A stretch of DNA of 64,000 bases from Rhodococcus spelaei (lineage in GTDB: Bacteria > Actinomycetota > Actinomycetes > Mycobacteriales > Mycobacteriaceae). Both the position numbers and the translations under genes were made by a program. Below are positions 1-9,813 of the stretch, piece by piece; positions within the stretch are counted from its first letter, which is position 1, and every line of letters starts with the position of its first letter. The notes beneath the pieces were generated by a model. The model was not told the origin of the DNA and made no database searches. It saw only the letters and a list, made by a program, of their open reading frames with translations. The DNA lies in the NCBI RefSeq assembly GCF_006704125.1, contig NZ_VIGH01000003.1, forward strand, positions 496,001 to 560,000, read 5' to 3'.

Positions 1-2
1 AC

Positions 3-191
3 AACGTCATCGCGGACCCGCACGTCGAACTTCAGGACGGCCCGGTCAAGCAGGACATGACCGCCCGTGAGGTGACCGGCGAGGAGAAGGCGGTGTGGTG
101 GGAGCGTGCCGTTGCGGCGTGGCCCGACTACGCGAACTACCAGCTCAAGACGGACCGTCAGATCCCGGTGTTCGTGCTGACCGCGCAGTAG
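3..191 (+). CDS. Deazaflavin-dependent nitroreductase family protein, C-terminal part (5' cut by window edge)
   Basis: Only the last 62 codons are inside the window, read in frame from base 3 to the TAG at 189-191. The visible part runs from [13 protein letters not shown] through [17 protein letters not shown] to [11 protein letters not shown]. This is the typical C-terminal half of the Ddn/DUF385 family, split-barrel F420-binding oxidoreductases abundant in mycobacteria and rhodococci. Members reduce varied substrates with F420H2 and the substrate here cannot be predicted. The family assignment is good; the start, the N-terminal half and the upstream context are not visible. Confidence 0.8.
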   Translation, partial: NVIADPHVELQDGPVKQDMTAREVTGEEKAVWWERAVAAWPDYANYQLKTDRQIPVFVLTAQ

Positions 192-240
192 TGGTGGCCA
201 CGTAGTAGCCCGGGTACCCGCCGACCCTCCGGAGGTCGCC

Positions 241-2016
241 ATGGCGCCGACAACGGTGGCCACCCAGCTCGTCGCCCAACTCGTCGGGGCGGGGGTGCGC
301 CGCATCTACGGCATCGTCGGCGACAGCCTCAACCCGGTCGTCGACGCGGTCCGCCGGTCCGGGGGCGCTGCCGCCGGCGGGATCGACTGGATCCACGTCC
401 GGCACGAGGAGGCCGCCGCGTTCGCCGCGGCTGCCGACGCGCAGGTGACCGGGGAGCTCGCGGTCTGCGCGGGATCCTGCGGCCCCGGCAACCTGCACCT
501 GATCAACGGCCTCTACGACGCCAACCGGTCCGGGGCGCCGGTGCTGGCGATCGCCTCGCACATCCCGAGCGCGCAGATCGGCAGCGGGTACTTCCAGGAG
601 ACCCATCCCGACCGCCTGTTCGTCGAGTGCGCGCAGTACTCGGAGCTGATCAGCACCCCGGCGCAGGCGCCGCGGGTGGTGCACTCGGCGATGCAGCACG
701 CCGTCGCGCGCTCCGGCGTCGCGGTCGTCACGCTGCCCGGTGACATCGCGGACTGCCCGGCCGAGGGGACAGCGCCGACGCCGGTGCGGACCCGGCCGCC
801 CGCTGTGGTGCCCGCAGAGCAGGACGTCCGCGCGCTCGCCGACGCGATCAATTCGGCCGAGCGGGTCGCGATCTTCGCCGGAGCAGGCGTCCGCGGCGCC
901 CGCGACGAGCTCATCGCGCTGGCCGAGACGGTCGGCGCGCCGATGGGCCACACCCTCCGCGGCAAGGAATGGATCCAGTACGACAACCCGTTCGACGTCG
1001 GGATGACCGGACTGCTCGGCTACGGCGCCGCGCACGACGGCATGCGCGGCGCGGACCTGCTGCTGCTGGTCGGCACCGACTTCCCGTACGACCAGTTCCT
1101 GCCCTCCGACGTGCCGACCGCGCAGATCGACGTCGCCGCGGAGAAGCTCGGCAGACGCACGACCCTCGACCTGGCCGTGCACGGCGACACCCTGAGCACC
1201 CTGCGTGCGCTCGCCCCGTTGGTCCGGCGCAAACCCGATCGGGCCTTCCTCGAGGGCGAACTCGCCCGGCATCGCACCCTGATGGAGAAGGTGGTCGGCG
1301 CCTACACCGGCGACGTCAAGCAGCGCGCGCCCATCCACCCGGAGTACGCGGCGTCGATCCTCGACGACGTCGCCGCCGAGGATGCGGTGTTCGCCGCGGA
1401 CACCGGCATGTGCAATGTGTGGACGGCGCGCTACGTCACTCCGAACGGCTCGCGCCGATTCCTCTCCTCCGCACTGCACGGATCGATGGCCAACGCCCTG
1501 CCGCATGCGATCGGCGCCCAGGTCGCGTCGCCGGGCCGACAGGTGGTCTCGGTGTCCGGAGACGGTGGGCTGGCGATGCTGCTGGGCGAGTTGGTGACGG
1601 TCGCGGCGTACCGGCTCCCGGTCAAGATCGTGGTGTTCAACAACTCCACCCTCGGCATGGTCAAACTGGAGATGCTCGTCGACGGTCTGCCCGACTTCGG
1701 GGTGGACGTGCCCGCCGTCGACTACGCGGCCGTCGCTTCGGCGCTCGGGATCTTCGCGCGCCGGATAGCGGACCCCGCCGACATCGAGACCGGGCTGCGG
1801 GCGGCCTTCGACCACGACGGTCCGGCGCTGGTGGACCTGGTGACCGACCCGATGGCGCTGTCGCTGCCGCCGACGATCACCGGTGGACAGGTCAAGGGGT
1901 TCGCCCTGGCAATGTCCAAGATGGTGATGAACGGTGGGGTGGGTGAGGCGGTCAAGATGGCGAAGTCGAACCTGCGCAACATCCCGCGCCCGTCCCAGTT
2001 CGACCCGCGCGGGTGA
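241..2016 (+). CDS. ThDP-dependent pyruvate oxidase / pyruvate:quinone oxidoreductase-like enzyme
   Basis: The 591-residue protein has the three-domain layout of the acetolactate synthase/pyruvate oxidase superfamily. The PYR domain begins with GIVGDSLNPVVDAV and carries the catalytic glutamate in HVRHEEAAAF (E56). A central Rossmann-like domain follows, then the PP domain with the ThDP/Mg motif GDGGLAML starting at G440 and ending in NN at 467-468. The NSLNPVVD-like start and overall length resemble PoxB, which oxidises pyruvate to acetate and CO2 with electron transfer to membrane quinone, but no C-terminal membrane-binding helix is obvious. The ATG is preceded by GGAGG at 231-235. It stands alone, 51 bp before ilvA on the same strand. 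Acetolactate synthase or another 2-oxo acid decarboxylase is possible; the ThDP-enzyme assignment is firm and the substrate less so. Confidence 0.82.
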   Translation: MAPTTVATQLVAQLVGAGVRRIYGIVGDSLNPVVDAVRRSGGAAAGGIDWIHVRHEEAAAFAAAADAQVTGELAVCAGSCGPGNLHLINGLYDANRSGAPVLAIASHIPSAQIGSGYFQETHPDRLFVECAQYSELISTPAQAPRVVHSAMQHAVARSGVAVVTLPGDIADCPAEGTAPTPVRTRPPAVVPAEQDVRALADAINSAERVAIFAGAGVRGARDELIALAETVGAPMGHTLRGKEWIQYDNPFDVGMTGLLGYGAAHDGMRGADLLLLVGTDFPYDQFLPSDVPTAQIDVAAEKLGRRTTLDLAVHGDTLSTLRALAPLVRRKPDRAFLEGELARHRTLMEKVVGAYTGDVKQRAPIHPEYAASILDDVAAEDAVFAADTGMCNVWTARYVTPNGSRRFLSSALHGSMANALPHAIGAQVASPGRQVVSVSGDGGLAMLLGELVTVAAYRLPVKIVVFNNSTLGMVKLEMLVDGLPDFGVDVPAVDYAAVASALGIFARRIADPADIETGLRAAFDHDGPALVDLVTDPMALSLPPTITGGQVKGFALAMSKMVMNGGVGEAVKMAKSNLRNIPRPSQFDPRG

Positions 2017-2067
2017 GCGCCCGGGCCGATTGGTCGCGTCGACCGGTCGAGTGGCAGCATTACGGGG

Positions 2068-3417
2068 GTGTCCAACATGCCGGAACTCGCTGACCTGAAG
2101 GCCGCGCTGCCGCTCGACGCGCGCGAAATCGATGCTGCCGCGGCGCGAATTTCCGACGTCATCGAGGCGACCCCGCTGCAGTTCAGCGCGCGACTGTCGG
2201 CGGCGACGGGCGCGAAGGTCTACCTCAAGCGCGAGGACCTGCAGGTGGTGCGCTCGTTCAAGCTGCGCGGCGCCTACAACCTGATCGTGCAGCTCACCGA
2301 CGAGGAACGCGCCTCCGGTGTGGTCTGCGCGAGTGCCGGCAACCACGCCCAGGGCGTCGCGTTCGCGTGCCGCACGATGGGCATCAGCGGCCGCATTTAC
2401 GTGCCCACGAACACCCCGCGGCAGAAGCGTGACCGGATCCGGGCGCACGGCGGCACGTTCGTCGAGCTGATCGCGACGGGCGAGACCTACGACGCGGCGG
2501 CCGCGGCAGCCGCCGCCGACGCGCGCCGCACCGGCGCCGTGATGGTGCCGCCGTTCGACGATCCGCGCACCGCAGCCGGCCAGGGCACCATCGCCGCCGA
2601 GATCCTCGACCAGCTCGGCGAGCAGCCCGGCACCGTCATCGTCCCGGTCGGCGGCGGTGGGCTGATCGCCGGCATCGCCACCTACCTGCACGAGCGCTCG
2701 CCGAGCACCGCGATCGTCGGCGTCGAGCCGAGCGGTGCGGCGTCCATGACCGCGGCCCTGGTCGCGGGGGCGCCGGTCACCCTCCCCGAGATCGACCCCT
2801 TCGTCGACGGCACGGCCGTCCGCCGGATCGGCGACCTGCCGTTCGAGGTGATGTCAGCGCTCGGGGCCGACGTGGTCTCGCACGGCTCGCTGCCGCTGGT
2901 GGCCGAGCCGCGTTCGGGGGCCGGTGCGGGCACGTTCGCGATGATCCACGCCGACGAGGGCGCGGTCTGCACGGCGCTGCTCGAGCTGTACCAGAACGAG
3001 GGCATCATCGCCGAGCCGTCGGGTGCACTGTCGGTGGCTGCACTCGAGTTGGTGAAGGTGCGGCCGGATTCGACTGTGGTGTGCCTGATCTCGGGCGGCA
3101 ACAACGACGTCTCGCGATACGGTGAGATCCTCGAGCGTTCGCTGGTGCACCTCGGGCTCAAGCACTACTTCCTGGTGGACTTCCCTCAGGAGCCGGGCGC
3201 GTTGCGCCGCTTCCTCGGCGAGGTGCTCGGGCCCGACGACGACATCACCCTCTTCGAGTACGTCAAGCGCAACAACCGAGAGATCGGCGCCGCGCTGGTC
3301 GGTATCGAGTTGGGCTCGGCCGCCGGGCTGCCCGCGCTGCTCGAGCGGATGGCCGACTCGGGGATGAACGTCGAGCAGCTCGAGCCGGGTTCGCCTGCAT
3401 ACCGCTACCTCACGTAG
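2068..3417 (+). CDS. ilvA: Threonine ammonia-lyase (threonine dehydratase)
   Basis: PLP enzyme of 449 residues that deaminates threonine to 2-oxobutyrate, the first committed step to isoleucine, in the cytoplasm. The PLP lysine lies in VVRSFKLRGAYN (K65), the SAGNHAQG asparagine loop follows, and the glycine phosphate loop is VGGGGLIAG. From about residue 365 a single ACT-like regulatory domain (HYFLVDFPQEPGALRRFL) ends the protein, as in the shorter actinobacterial IlvA and unlike the two-ACT E. coli form. Isoleucine feedback is therefore plausible but unproven. The start is a GTG at 2068; an in-frame ATG at 2077 is the alternative. In M. tuberculosis ilvA (Rv1559) lies close to treZ, and treZ is also in this window. 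Confidence 0.93.
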   Translation: MSNMPELADLKAALPLDAREIDAAAARISDVIEATPLQFSARLSAATGAKVYLKREDLQVVRSFKLRGAYNLIVQLTDEERASGVVCASAGNHAQGVAFACRTMGISGRIYVPTNTPRQKRDRIRAHGGTFVELIATGETYDAAAAAAAADARRTGAVMVPPFDDPRTAAGQGTIAAEILDQLGEQPGTVIVPVGGGGLIAGIATYLHERSPSTAIVGVEPSGAASMTAALVAGAPVTLPEIDPFVDGTAVRRIGDLPFEVMSALGADVVSHGSLPLVAEPRSGAGAGTFAMIHADEGAVCTALLELYQNEGIIAEPSGALSVAALELVKVRPDSTVVCLISGGNNDVSRYGEILERSLVHLGLKHYFLVDFPQEPGALRRFLGEVLGPDDDITLFEYVKRNNREIGAALVGIELGSAAGLPALLERMADSGMNVEQLEPGSPAYRYLT

Positions 3418-3539
3418 GGCAACTGCCGGAACGGCGTCCCCTCCCACCTGTCCGCCCACCGCTTCGTCGGGTGTGCCCTCGGCGTGACCCGCGGCACACT
3501 CCTCGAGATCAGGTGTGTGACGACGGGCGAGGAGCCAGC

Positions 3540-6500
3540 ATGACCGAACCGACCGAATTCGAGCCGACACTGCACTTCGACACCGCCGACTCGGGGGAGG
3601 GACGGAGCGCGGTCGTCGTGTGGCCCGGGGCCGAGCCGGTTCTGGCCGACCTGGTGTCGACCTTCGGTCATCTCGGCTTCCGGGTCGCCTCGCACGACAG
3701 GCTGCCGGACCGCGTGATGGACGGAGGCGCAGCCTCGGTGCACCGTTTCGGTTTCGAGGCAACGGATTTCGTGCTCGGTGAGAATGCGGCGAGGCTGGTC
3801 GAGGGAGCGTTCGAGGCCGGATGTCGCGGCGAGACGGAGTTCGACGGCTTCACCGGTCTGGTGGCGGCCGCCGGATTGTCGTGGCGTCAGGCGGCCCTGG
3901 TTCGGGCGGCGGGCCGTTACCTCGGCCAGGTCGGCCTGCGCGTGTCCGAGCCGAGCCTGGTGGCAATTCTGCGCTCGCACACCGGATTCGTTCGTGCCCT
4001 CGTCGCGCACTTCGAAGCCCGGTTCGCTCCCGGCGTCGACGACCGGGAGGCGACAGCGTCGGCCGCCGCGGGCAGGGTCGCCGATGCGGTCGCGGCCGCG
4101 ACCACCCTCGACGAGGACCTGGTGCTGCGCGCCATGGCATCGTTCGTCTCGGCAACGGTGCGCACCAACTGGTTTCAGTCACCGACCGGGGACGGATCGG
4201 GGCACAAGGCGTACGCGTCCTTCAAGCTCGACCCGTCGCTGCTGTCCATCAGCACGCCGGTGGTGCCCTACCGGGAGATCTTCGTCCACTCGACCGTCGT
4301 CGAGGGCTCCCACGTGCGCGGCGGCGCCGTAGCGCGGGGCGGGCTGCGGCTGTCCGACCGTGCCGACGACTACCGGACCGAGGTCCTCGGACTGATGAAG
4401 ACGCAGACGGTGAAGAACGCGCTGATCGTCCCGGTCGGCGCGAAGGGAGCCTTCGTGGTCCGCGGCGCCGCGACCTCTCCGCGCGAGGCCTACGTGACGT
4501 TCGTGAACGGATTGCTCGACGTCACCGACAACATGCTGGACTCGGCGGTGTCGTCCGACCCGGAGACCGTGGCCTACGACGGTCCCGACCCGTACCTGGT
4601 CGTCGCCGCGGACAAGGGCACTGCACGGTTCTCCGACACCGCCAACGAGGTCGCGCGGGCACGCGGATTCTGGCTCGGCGACGCGTTCGCGTCCGGCGGC
4701 TCGGCGGGCTACGACCACAAGGGGATGGGCATCACCGCGCGCGGCGCCTGGGTCTCGGTGCGCCGACACTTCGAGGAGGCGGGCCTCGACGTCGACACTG
4801 ACGAGTTCACCGCCGTCGGCATCGGGGACATGTCCGGCGACGTCTTCGGCAACGGGATGCTGCTGTCGAGAAAGATTCGACTGGTCGGGGCGTTCGACCA
4901 CCGGCACATCTTCCTCGATCCGGAACCCGACGCCGAGCAGTCCTACCTCGAGCGGTCCCGGTTGGCGACGATCGCGGGCGGATCCTGGGACGACTACGAC
5001 CGGGCCGCGATCTCGGCCGGCGGCGGGGTGTGGTCGCGTTCGGCGAAGTCGGTCCCGTTGTCCCCGCAGGTCCGGCGGCGACTCGGCGTCGACGCGACCG
5101 AACTGCCGCCGAGCGAGGTGGTGCGGGCCCTGCTGCGCACCGAGGTGGACCTGCTCTGGAACGGCGGCATCGGTACCTACGTCAAGGCGTCGGCGCAGTC
5201 CGATCCGGACGCCGCCGACCCGCACAATCACTCGGTGCGGGTGGACGCCGACGAAGTGCGGTGCCGGGTCGTCGGAGAGGGCGGCAATCTCGGATTCACC
5301 CAGGCGGCGCGGGTCGAGTTCGCGCGACGGGGCGGTCGGATCAACGCCGACTTCATCGACAACGCGGCCGGTGTCTGCACTTCGGACCTCGAGGTGAACA
5401 TCAAGGTCGCGCTGGACGCGGCGGTGCGCGCGGGGAGCCTGGACGCCGCCGAGCGGGACACGCTGCTCGCCGCCGTGACCGACGACGTGGCCGACGCGGT
5501 CCTCGCGGATGCCCGGCGCCAGACGCTCGCCATCAGTCTCGCCGAGGCGCATGCACCCTTCCTGCTCAGTCGCCACGACCGCCTGATCGCCAACCTCGAG
5601 TCGGAGGCCGGCATCAGCAGGACCGCCGAGGCGTTGCCGACACGCTCCGAGCTGGCCGCGCGGGCCCGGCAGGGATCGGGGCTGACCCGGCCCGAGATCG
5701 CGGTGCTGCTGGCCCAGTCGAAGAACCTGGTGCGACGGGAGCTGTTGTCCTCCAAGATGATTGACGACGGGGACTTCTCCGCGACGCTGTCGCGCTACTT
5801 CCCGCAGCTGGTCCGGGACCGGGTGCCCGTCGAGATCGCCGGGCATCGACTCGCGCGGGACATCGTCGCGGTCCGGCTCGCCGGTGAGCTGGTGGACCGC
5901 GTCGGTCCCGGGATGATCCGGCGACTCGAGGAGCGACTGGGTGCGAGTACCGCGGAGATCGTGCGCGGTTATGCAGCGGTCTCGGAGGTGCTCGGCGTCG
6001 ACGAGCTGTGGGAGTCGGTGGTGGATCTTCGCGACGTCGCGCCCGCCGCCCGGTTCCGCCTGCTGGCGGGCGTGCAGGAAGTGATCGAGGGGGCGGTGTC
6101 CTGGCTGCTGCGGGTCGGCGCATCGGGCGCGCCTGTGACCAGGTTCGCCGCCGGGATCGCCGAACTGCGGCGCGCCCTACCGGGACCGTCGGGGGTGCTC
6201 GACGCGGACCTCGCGGCGCTGCGGACGCTCGGGGAGGCGCTGCCGTTGTCCGTCACCGCCGAAAGGTTCGCGCTGCCGGTGCCGCTCGTCGCGCAGGCGC
6301 ACCGCGAACTCGGACGCCGGCTCGGACTGGACTGGCTCACCGAGAACCTCGAGGTCGGTCGGGAGTACTGGGAGTCGCGTGCCGCCGGCGCGGCCCGCGA
6401 CGACCTCACGGCGCGGTGGCACGGGCTGCTGCGGGAAGAGCTCGCCAACGGCGGTCCGGTGGACGCCGCGCGCGCCGGTCGGGTGCGTGCGCTGGTCGAC

Positions 6501-6587
6501 GAGCTGCGCGGGTTCGACCGGGTGGAGCTCGCGCACGTGTGCGTGGTCAACGCCGAACTCGGCCGCGCGATCCACGCCGCCGCGTAG
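3540..6587 (+). CDS. gdh: NAD-dependent glutamate dehydrogenase, short (115 kDa-class) form
   Basis: Catabolic NAD-glutamate dehydrogenase of 1015 residues, converting glutamate to 2-oxoglutarate and ammonia. The catalytic core is recognised from ARGGLRLSDRADDYRTEV, the lysine-bearing MKTQTVKNALIVPVGAKG, and a Rossmann segment with GEGGNLGFTQAARVEF. A long C-terminal helical domain follows, as in NAD-GDH. Mycobacterial NAD-GDH is about 1600 residues; this protein starts near the core and lacks the long N-terminal ACT-containing region, so it fits the smaller L-GDH115 class. The ATG at 3540 follows GAGGAGCC. The frame stays open 23 codons further upstream but without a ribosome site. Its neighbour is the GABA/amine cluster, whose transaminase makes glutamate. 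Confidence 0.88.
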   Translation: MTEPTEFEPTLHFDTADSGEGRSAVVVWPGAEPVLADLVSTFGHLGFRVASHDRLPDRVMDGGAASVHRFGFEATDFVLGENAARLVEGAFEAGCRGETEFDGFTGLVAAAGLSWRQAALVRAAGRYLGQVGLRVSEPSLVAILRSHTGFVRALVAHFEARFAPGVDDREATASAAAGRVADAVAAATTLDEDLVLRAMASFVSATVRTNWFQSPTGDGSGHKAYASFKLDPSLLSISTPVVPYREIFVHSTVVEGSHVRGGAVARGGLRLSDRADDYRTEVLGLMKTQTVKNALIVPVGAKGAFVVRGAATSPREAYVTFVNGLLDVTDNMLDSAVSSDPETVAYDGPDPYLVVAADKGTARFSDTANEVARARGFWLGDAFASGGSAGYDHKGMGITARGAWVSVRRHFEEAGLDVDTDEFTAVGIGDMSGDVFGNGMLLSRKIRLVGAFDHRHIFLDPEPDAEQSYLERSRLATIAGGSWDDYDRAAISAGGGVWSRSAKSVPLSPQVRRRLGVDATELPPSEVVRALLRTEVDLLWNGGIGTYVKASAQSDPDAADPHNHSVRVDADEVRCRVVGEGGNLGFTQAARVEFARRGGRINADFIDNAAGVCTSDLEVNIKVALDAAVRAGSLDAAERDTLLAAVTDDVADAVLADARRQTLAISLAEAHAPFLLSRHDRLIANLESEAGISRTAEALPTRSELAARARQGSGLTRPEIAVLLAQSKNLVRRELLSSKMIDDGDFSATLSRYFPQLVRDRVPVEIAGHRLARDIVAVRLAGELVDRVGPGMIRRLEERLGASTAEIVRGYAAVSEVLGVDELWESVVDLRDVAPAARFRLLAGVQEVIEGAVSWLLRVGASGAPVTRFAAGIAELRRALPGPSGVLDADLAALRTLGEALPLSVTAERFALPVPLVAQAHRELGRRLGLDWLTENLEVGREYWESRAAGAARDDLTARWHGLLREELANGGPVDAARAGRVRALVDELRGFDRVELAHVCVVNAELGRAIHAAA

Positions 6588-6597
6588 CGCCCGCCGC

Positions 6598-8127
6598 CTA
6601 CTTCGACTGCCAGGCGATGGTCGCGAGCAGCAGTTCCGCCCGCACTCGGGCCACGTCGAGCCTGCAGTCGAGCAGGGCCTCGACGCGGGCCATCCGGCTA
6701 CGCAGGGTGTGCCGGTGCACACCGAGATTCGTTGCGGCGGACTCCCAGTGACCGTTGGCCTCGAGGTATGCCCGCAGCGAGACCACGAGCTCGGTACCGT
6801 GCCGGCGGTCGTGCTCGGCGAGGTCGGCGACGGTGTCCCGGGCCAGGTCGTCGAGCACCTGCCGGGACGCCGGCGTGGCGAGCAGCGCGTTGCCGGCGAG
6901 CGCCGAGAACTCGAGCGGTGTCCCGCCCGATTCCGCGGCCGAGGCGGCACGGCGGGACTGCCCGACCGCGGCGCCCGCCTCGGCCAGCGGCAGGGGGGTG
7001 CTCACGCCTACCCGGAGGGACCTCAGGACTGGCTTGGACAACCCGCGCAGCAGCGCACGGGCGGTGTCGGGAGTGTCCGAGCCGCGCAGCAGGACGGCGA
7101 GGTCGGTCTCGCGAACGGTCATGAACAGCGGTCGATCGGCTTCCCGCATCGCCCGCTCGACGGCGTCGGCGACCTTGGCGACGGCACTAGGGTGTTCGCA
7201 CATCACGGTGAGCGCGCGGACCGCGTCGCGGTCGTCGGCGGCGGGGCCGAGGAGGGAGCGGGCCGGTGAGGTGTCCCCGGCTTCGGCTAGCACCAGGGCG
7301 AGCGCGAAGCCGTTGAGCCGGTTCTGCGCGGCGAGTAGTCGCTGCGGTTTCTCGTAGTCGAGGGCGAGAAGGGAATTGGCGTGGCCGAGGAGAATCTGGT
7401 CGACGCTGCTGAGCGGCGCCGGGCTCAGCAGTGCCAGGTGACCATGCGTTGCGGTCCCCACGCCGATGCGCTGCACCGTGATGGAGGAGCCGGACCTGCC
7501 GAGTGAGACCCCCGACGACGCGGGGCCGGTCAGCGTCGTGAGCACGGTCTGGATCTCGGCGGCGGTCGCCTCGTCGACCCGCGCCGGATGCGACGCGACG
7601 GATCGTCCCCGCCGGTCGAGGAGCACGGCCGTCGCGCCGGTGGCCCCGGCGAGTTCACGCAGGATCGCGGCGGCGCCGCCCTGGACCACCGCTCTGGTCA
7701 TGCGGGGCTGGGCGCGGGACGCCCGCAACACGGCCTCGTACTGCAGTTCCGCAAGCCTGCCCATGATGCGCTTGGTGACCGCGTTGAACGGCGTGGCAAG
7801 GGGTACCTCGAGCAGGGGAAGGCCCAGACCGTCCGCGGCCGCGACCATGTCCTCCGGCACCGTGGGATGGGTGAGGCCGGTGCCGAAACCGACTGCCGCT
7901 ACACCGGATTCGTGCAGTCTGGCAAGGTAGCGGGCCCTCCCGGACCTGGTCAGCGGCAGGCGGAGTCCGGTCGTGAGGACGAACTCGCCACCGGAGAGCC
8001 ACTGGAACGGTTCGGGCAGTTCCGTCGTCAGGGCGAGTGTCACCTCGCGGTCGAGTCCGGTGGCGCCTGCTTTCAACTCGAGTGCCAGTTCACGCTGGGC
8101 CAGGATCCACCGCACCGGGACCGCCAT
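6598..8127 (-). CDS. PucR-family transcriptional regulator
   Basis: The 509-residue protein has an N-terminal PucR ligand-sensing domain (start VRWILAQREL, then LTTGLRLPL), a middle GGDEF-like region and a C-terminal PucR helix-turn-helix with YLEANGHWESAATNLGVHRHTL. PucR regulators typically activate nitrogen-compound catabolism genes. The ATG at 8127 has a near-perfect AGGAGGAGCG before it, so I reject a 47-codon N-terminal extension whose sequence is low-quality. It is divergent from the aminobutyraldehyde dehydrogenase gene across 205 bp, the normal position of a local activator, and is the obvious candidate regulator of the amine/GABA operon. The inducer (GABA, putrescine or another amine) is inferred from the neighbours only. 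Confidence 0.88.
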   Translation of the reverse strand: MAVPVRWILAQRELALELKAGATGLDREVTLALTTELPEPFQWLSGGEFVLTTGLRLPLTRSGRARYLARLHESGVAAVGFGTGLTHPTVPEDMVAAADGLGLPLLEVPLATPFNAVTKRIMGRLAELQYEAVLRASRAQPRMTRAVVQGGAAAILRELAGATGATAVLLDRRGRSVASHPARVDEATAAEIQTVLTTLTGPASSGVSLGRSGSSITVQRIGVGTATHGHLALLSPAPLSSVDQILLGHANSLLALDYEKPQRLLAAQNRLNGFALALVLAEAGDTSPARSLLGPAADDRDAVRALTVMCEHPSAVAKVADAVERAMREADRPLFMTVRETDLAVLLRGSDTPDTARALLRGLSKPVLRSLRVGVSTPLPLAEAGAAVGQSRRAASAAESGGTPLEFSALAGNALLATPASRQVLDDLARDTVADLAEHDRRHGTELVVSLRAYLEANGHWESAATNLGVHRHTLRSRMARVEALLDCRLDVARVRAELLLATIAWQSK

Positions 8128-8332
8128 CGCTCCTCCTGATCTCGCCCTGCCGGGCGTCAGCGCAACCGTGTCAGCGTCGCAGCGGACCGACCCTCGACGA
8201 AACGGTGCGATGAACAGTCCCGCACGCACCATTTTGGCACGTGTCGAGGTGAGTGACGTGGCGCACACTTGTCACAACCCGTCAGAGCGAACGCTGCTGT
8301 GCCCGCCATCGCCGTAGGAGGAATGGGAATCC

Positions 8333-9763
8333 ATGGGAATCGAGTTGCTCGAGAACTTCGTCAACGGCGAATTCGTTCCGTCGTCCGCGACGGAGACGAT
8401 CGAGGTGATCAATCCGGTCGACGAGACTGTCGTGGCGAGGTCGCCGATCTCGACGAAGGCGGACATCGACGCGGCGGTCGACGCCGCCAAGAAGGCATTC
8501 ACGACGTGGGGCAAGACCACGCCCGGCGTGCGGCAGTCCGCGTTGCTCGCGCTGGCGGATGCGATCGAGGCACACAGCGACGAGTTGGTCGAGGCCCAGA
8601 GCCGTAACACCGGGCAGCCCAAGGCGGTCATCGCGGCGGAGGAGGTGAAGGTCGGCGCCGACCAACTCCGTTTCTTCGCGGGCGCCGCGCGGATGCTCGA
8701 GGGCAAGTCGGCGGGCGAGTACATGGAGGGATTCACCTCGTACGTCCGCCGCGAGCCGATCGGCATCGTCGGCCAGGTCACGCCCTGGAACTACCCGTTC
8801 ATGATGGCGATCTGGAAGATCGGGCCGGCGCTCGCGGCGGGAAACACCATCGTGCTCAAGCCGAGCGACACCACGCCCGAGAGCACCCTGGTGCTCGCGC
8901 GCCTGAGCAAGGGGATCCTGCCGGACGGCGTGCTGAACGTGGTGCTGGGGAACGGCGGTACCGGTGCAACCCTCGTCGAGCATCCGGCGATCGGGCTGGT
9001 CTCGATCACCGGCTCGGTCCGGGCGGGCATCGCGGTGGCGGTGTCGGCCGCCAAGCAGCTCAAGCGTGCGCACCTCGAGCTCGGTGGGAAGGCGCCGGCG
9101 GTCGTGTTCGGCGACGTCGACATCGCCAAGGCTGCCGACGGGATCGCGGAGGCCGCCTTCTTCAACGCCGGCCAGGACTGCACCGCGGTGACGCGGGTGC
9201 TGGTGCACGAGTCGATCCACGACGAACTCGTCGACGCCTTGGTCGCCAAGGCGAAGACCCTCAAGACCGGGCTGCCCGACGACCCCGACACCTTCTACGG
9301 CCCCCTCAACAACGTCAACCACTTCGCTGCCGTGACCGGCAAGATCGCCGCGCTGCCGCCGCACGCGACCGTCGTCACCGGGGGGAAGCGGATCGGGGAC
9401 AAGGGGTTCTTCCTGGAACCGACGATCGTGACGGGGGTGCGCCAGGACGACGACATCGTGCAGGAGGAGACCTTCGGGCCGGTGCTGACGGTGCAGTCGT
9501 TCAGCGACGAGGAACAGGCCGTCGAACTGGCGAACGACGTGCGTTTCGGCCTCGCCTCGAGCGTGTGGACCACCGATCACGGGACCGTGCAGCGGCTGTC
9601 GGCCGCACTCGACTTCGGCGCGGTCTGGGTCAACTGCCACATCCCGCTGGTCGCGGAGATGCCGCACGGGGGGTTCAAGTACTCGGGATACGGCAAGGAC
9701 CTGTCCGCGTACGGGGTGGAGGACTACACCCGCATCAAGCACGTCATGAGCTCGCACGACTGA
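8333..9763 (+). CDS. Gamma-aminobutyraldehyde dehydrogenase (NAD-dependent aldehyde dehydrogenase)
   Basis: Class I aldehyde dehydrogenase of 476 residues with the general-base glutamate in LELGGKAP (E249) and the catalytic cysteine in FNAGQDCTA (C283). The C-terminal signature NCHIPLVAEMPHGGFKYSGYGKD is typical of aminobutyraldehyde dehydrogenases, which oxidise the 4-aminobutanal made from putrescine to GABA. It opens the amine/GABA operon and would act on the aldehyde produced by the copper amine oxidase two genes later. AGGAGG at 8316-8321 precedes the ATG with a rather long spacing of 11. An ATG at 8323 is out of frame. Substrate assignment rests on the family signature and context. Confidence 0.88.
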   Translation: MGIELLENFVNGEFVPSSATETIEVINPVDETVVARSPISTKADIDAAVDAAKKAFTTWGKTTPGVRQSALLALADAIEAHSDELVEAQSRNTGQPKAVIAAEEVKVGADQLRFFAGAARMLEGKSAGEYMEGFTSYVRREPIGIVGQVTPWNYPFMMAIWKIGPALAAGNTIVLKPSDTTPESTLVLARLSKGILPDGVLNVVLGNGGTGATLVEHPAIGLVSITGSVRAGIAVAVSAAKQLKRAHLELGGKAPAVVFGDVDIAKAADGIAEAAFFNAGQDCTAVTRVLVHESIHDELVDALVAKAKTLKTGLPDDPDTFYGPLNNVNHFAAVTGKIAALPPHATVVTGGKRIGDKGFFLEPTIVTGVRQDDDIVQEETFGPVLTVQSFSDEEQAVELANDVRFGLASSVWTTDHGTVQRLSAALDFGAVWVNCHIPLVAEMPHGGFKYSGYGKDLSAYGVEDYTRIKHVMSSHD

Positions 9764-9813
9764 CCGCGTGCGACGACTACGGCACGCCTACTTCACATTC
9801 GAGGGAAGAACCA

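Noticed and set aside
145-2691. An 848-residue minus-strand open frame
   Set aside because: It is antisense to the ThDP enzyme and ilvA genes, has no domain and is arginine/valine-rich as expected of shadow frames in high-GC DNA.
4179-5846. A 555-residue minus-strand open frame
   Set aside because: Antisense to the well-supported NAD-GDH gene; no motif or ribosome site.
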